DNA of 45,710 bases from Achromobacter arsenitoxydans SY8 (lineage in GTDB: Bacteria > Pseudomonadota > Gammaproteobacteria > Burkholderiales > Burkholderiaceae_B): assembly GCF_000236785.1 (NCBI RefSeq), contig NZ_AGUF01000048.1, positions 1-45,710 of the forward strand, in the 5' to 3' direction. Each line of letters opens with the position of its first letter. Position 1 is the stretch's first letter. Below, in pieces: positions 45,331 through 45,710 of this stretch. The notes beneath the pieces were generated by a model. The model ran no database searches and was not told the origin of the DNA. It saw nothing but the letters and a program-made list of their open reading frames with translations. The position numbers were made by a program, and so were the translations under genes.

Positions 45331-45710
45331 ATGAGCACAGCCCAGACACTCCCCTCCCCCATCACCGATCCGCTGGATTTCGGCGCGGCCGACCGGCTGC
45401 CCGTCCGCGATGCGGGCCGCGGCCGCCTGCTGATCGGCGCGGACCCGCTGGACGACAGGCCCGGCCTGCTGTTTGTGCCGGGCGCCTATCACGGCGCCTG
45501 GAGCTACGCGCACTATCTCGGCTACTTTGCGCAGGCCGGCCTGGCCTGCGCGGCGCTGGACATGCGCGGCCATGGCGCGTTGCCGCAGGACGCCGCGTTC
45601 GCCCGCGTCACCATCGTCGACCTGGGACAGGACGTCGTCAGCGCGCTGGACGCGCTGGACCGCCCCACCGTCGTCGTGGGCCACAGCATGGGCGCCTTGC
45701 CGGCGCTGCT
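45331..45710 (+). CDS. Alpha/beta hydrolase, partial (cut by window end)
   Basis: The first 126 residues are visible. They include the oxyanion stretch FVPGAYHGAWSYAHY (48-62), ALDMRGHG (75-82) and the nucleophile elbow GHSMG (117-121, Ser119), all typical of the alpha/beta hydrolase fold. The rest, with the acid and His of the triad, lies outside the window. It starts at 45331, divergent from the LysR gene, which probably regulates it. Confidence 0.85.
   Translation, partial: MSTAQTLPSPITDPLDFGAADRLPVRDAGRGRLLIGADPLDDRPGLLFVPGAYHGAWSYAHYLGYFAQAGLACAALDMRGHGALPQDAAFARVTIVDLGQDVVSALDALDRPTVVVGHSMGALPAL

Overview
The window looks like a chromosome segment of a high-GC betaproteobacterium of the Alcaligenaceae, most likely Achromobacter or a close relative of Bordetella. 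This is inferred from the GC-rich third codon positions, the family-level look of the proteins and gene neighbourhoods such as tyrS / M23 peptidase / anmK / erpA / argC / rpsI-rplM and glyA / nrdR / ribD. No database search was possible.

Bases 1-6100 are accessory. First comes a module of lower GC: a toxin with a polymorphic-toxin type 44-like domain (251-1021), followed by two tandem copies of a membrane-anchored protein that is probably its immunity protein (1018-1419 and 1483-1884). Facing it is a compact, translationally coupled operon on the minus strand (5374 to 1901). It encodes a leader-binding cyclodehydratase partner, a small membrane protein with a Ser/Thr/Cys block near its N-terminus, a YcaO cyclodehydratase with a C-terminal PxPxPxP motif, and a SagB-type FMN dehydrogenase. 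This is an azol(in)e-forming (TOMM-type) RiPP cassette whose best in-cluster substrate is a membrane protein rather than a free peptide. It is the most novel feature here. A PAP2-type phosphatase gene diverges from it, and a tRNA-Ser(GGA) gene closes the region with its 3' end facing the accessory block.

Bases 6300-25500 are mostly core genes: the spoVR-yeaH-prkA stress operon, ribD, nrdR, glyA, a PEBP-family protein, tyrS, an M23 murein hydrolase, anmK, erpA, a coiled-coil membrane protein, argC and rpsI-rplM. An isochorismatase-family hydrolase and a GlxA-like regulator on the plus strand sit between nrdR and ribD. The regulator ends in a (GAPG)n tail encoded by a 12-base tandem repeat.

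Bases 25700-45710 carry a branched-chain-amino-acid type ABC transporter (livFGMHJ), an orphan Tat-exported TRAP binding protein, and the divergent pmbA / yjgA pair with an esterase. An SsuABC/NMT1-type importer coupled to a second isochorismatase-family hydrolase follows. Then come a Pat-like protein acetyltransferase with a degenerate acyl-CoA synthetase part, gltX, an MFS transporter, a lipoprotein, and a LysR regulator divergent from an alpha/beta hydrolase cut by the window end. Many operons end in clear rho-independent terminators. I see no IS element, integrase, CRISPR array or rRNA gene.
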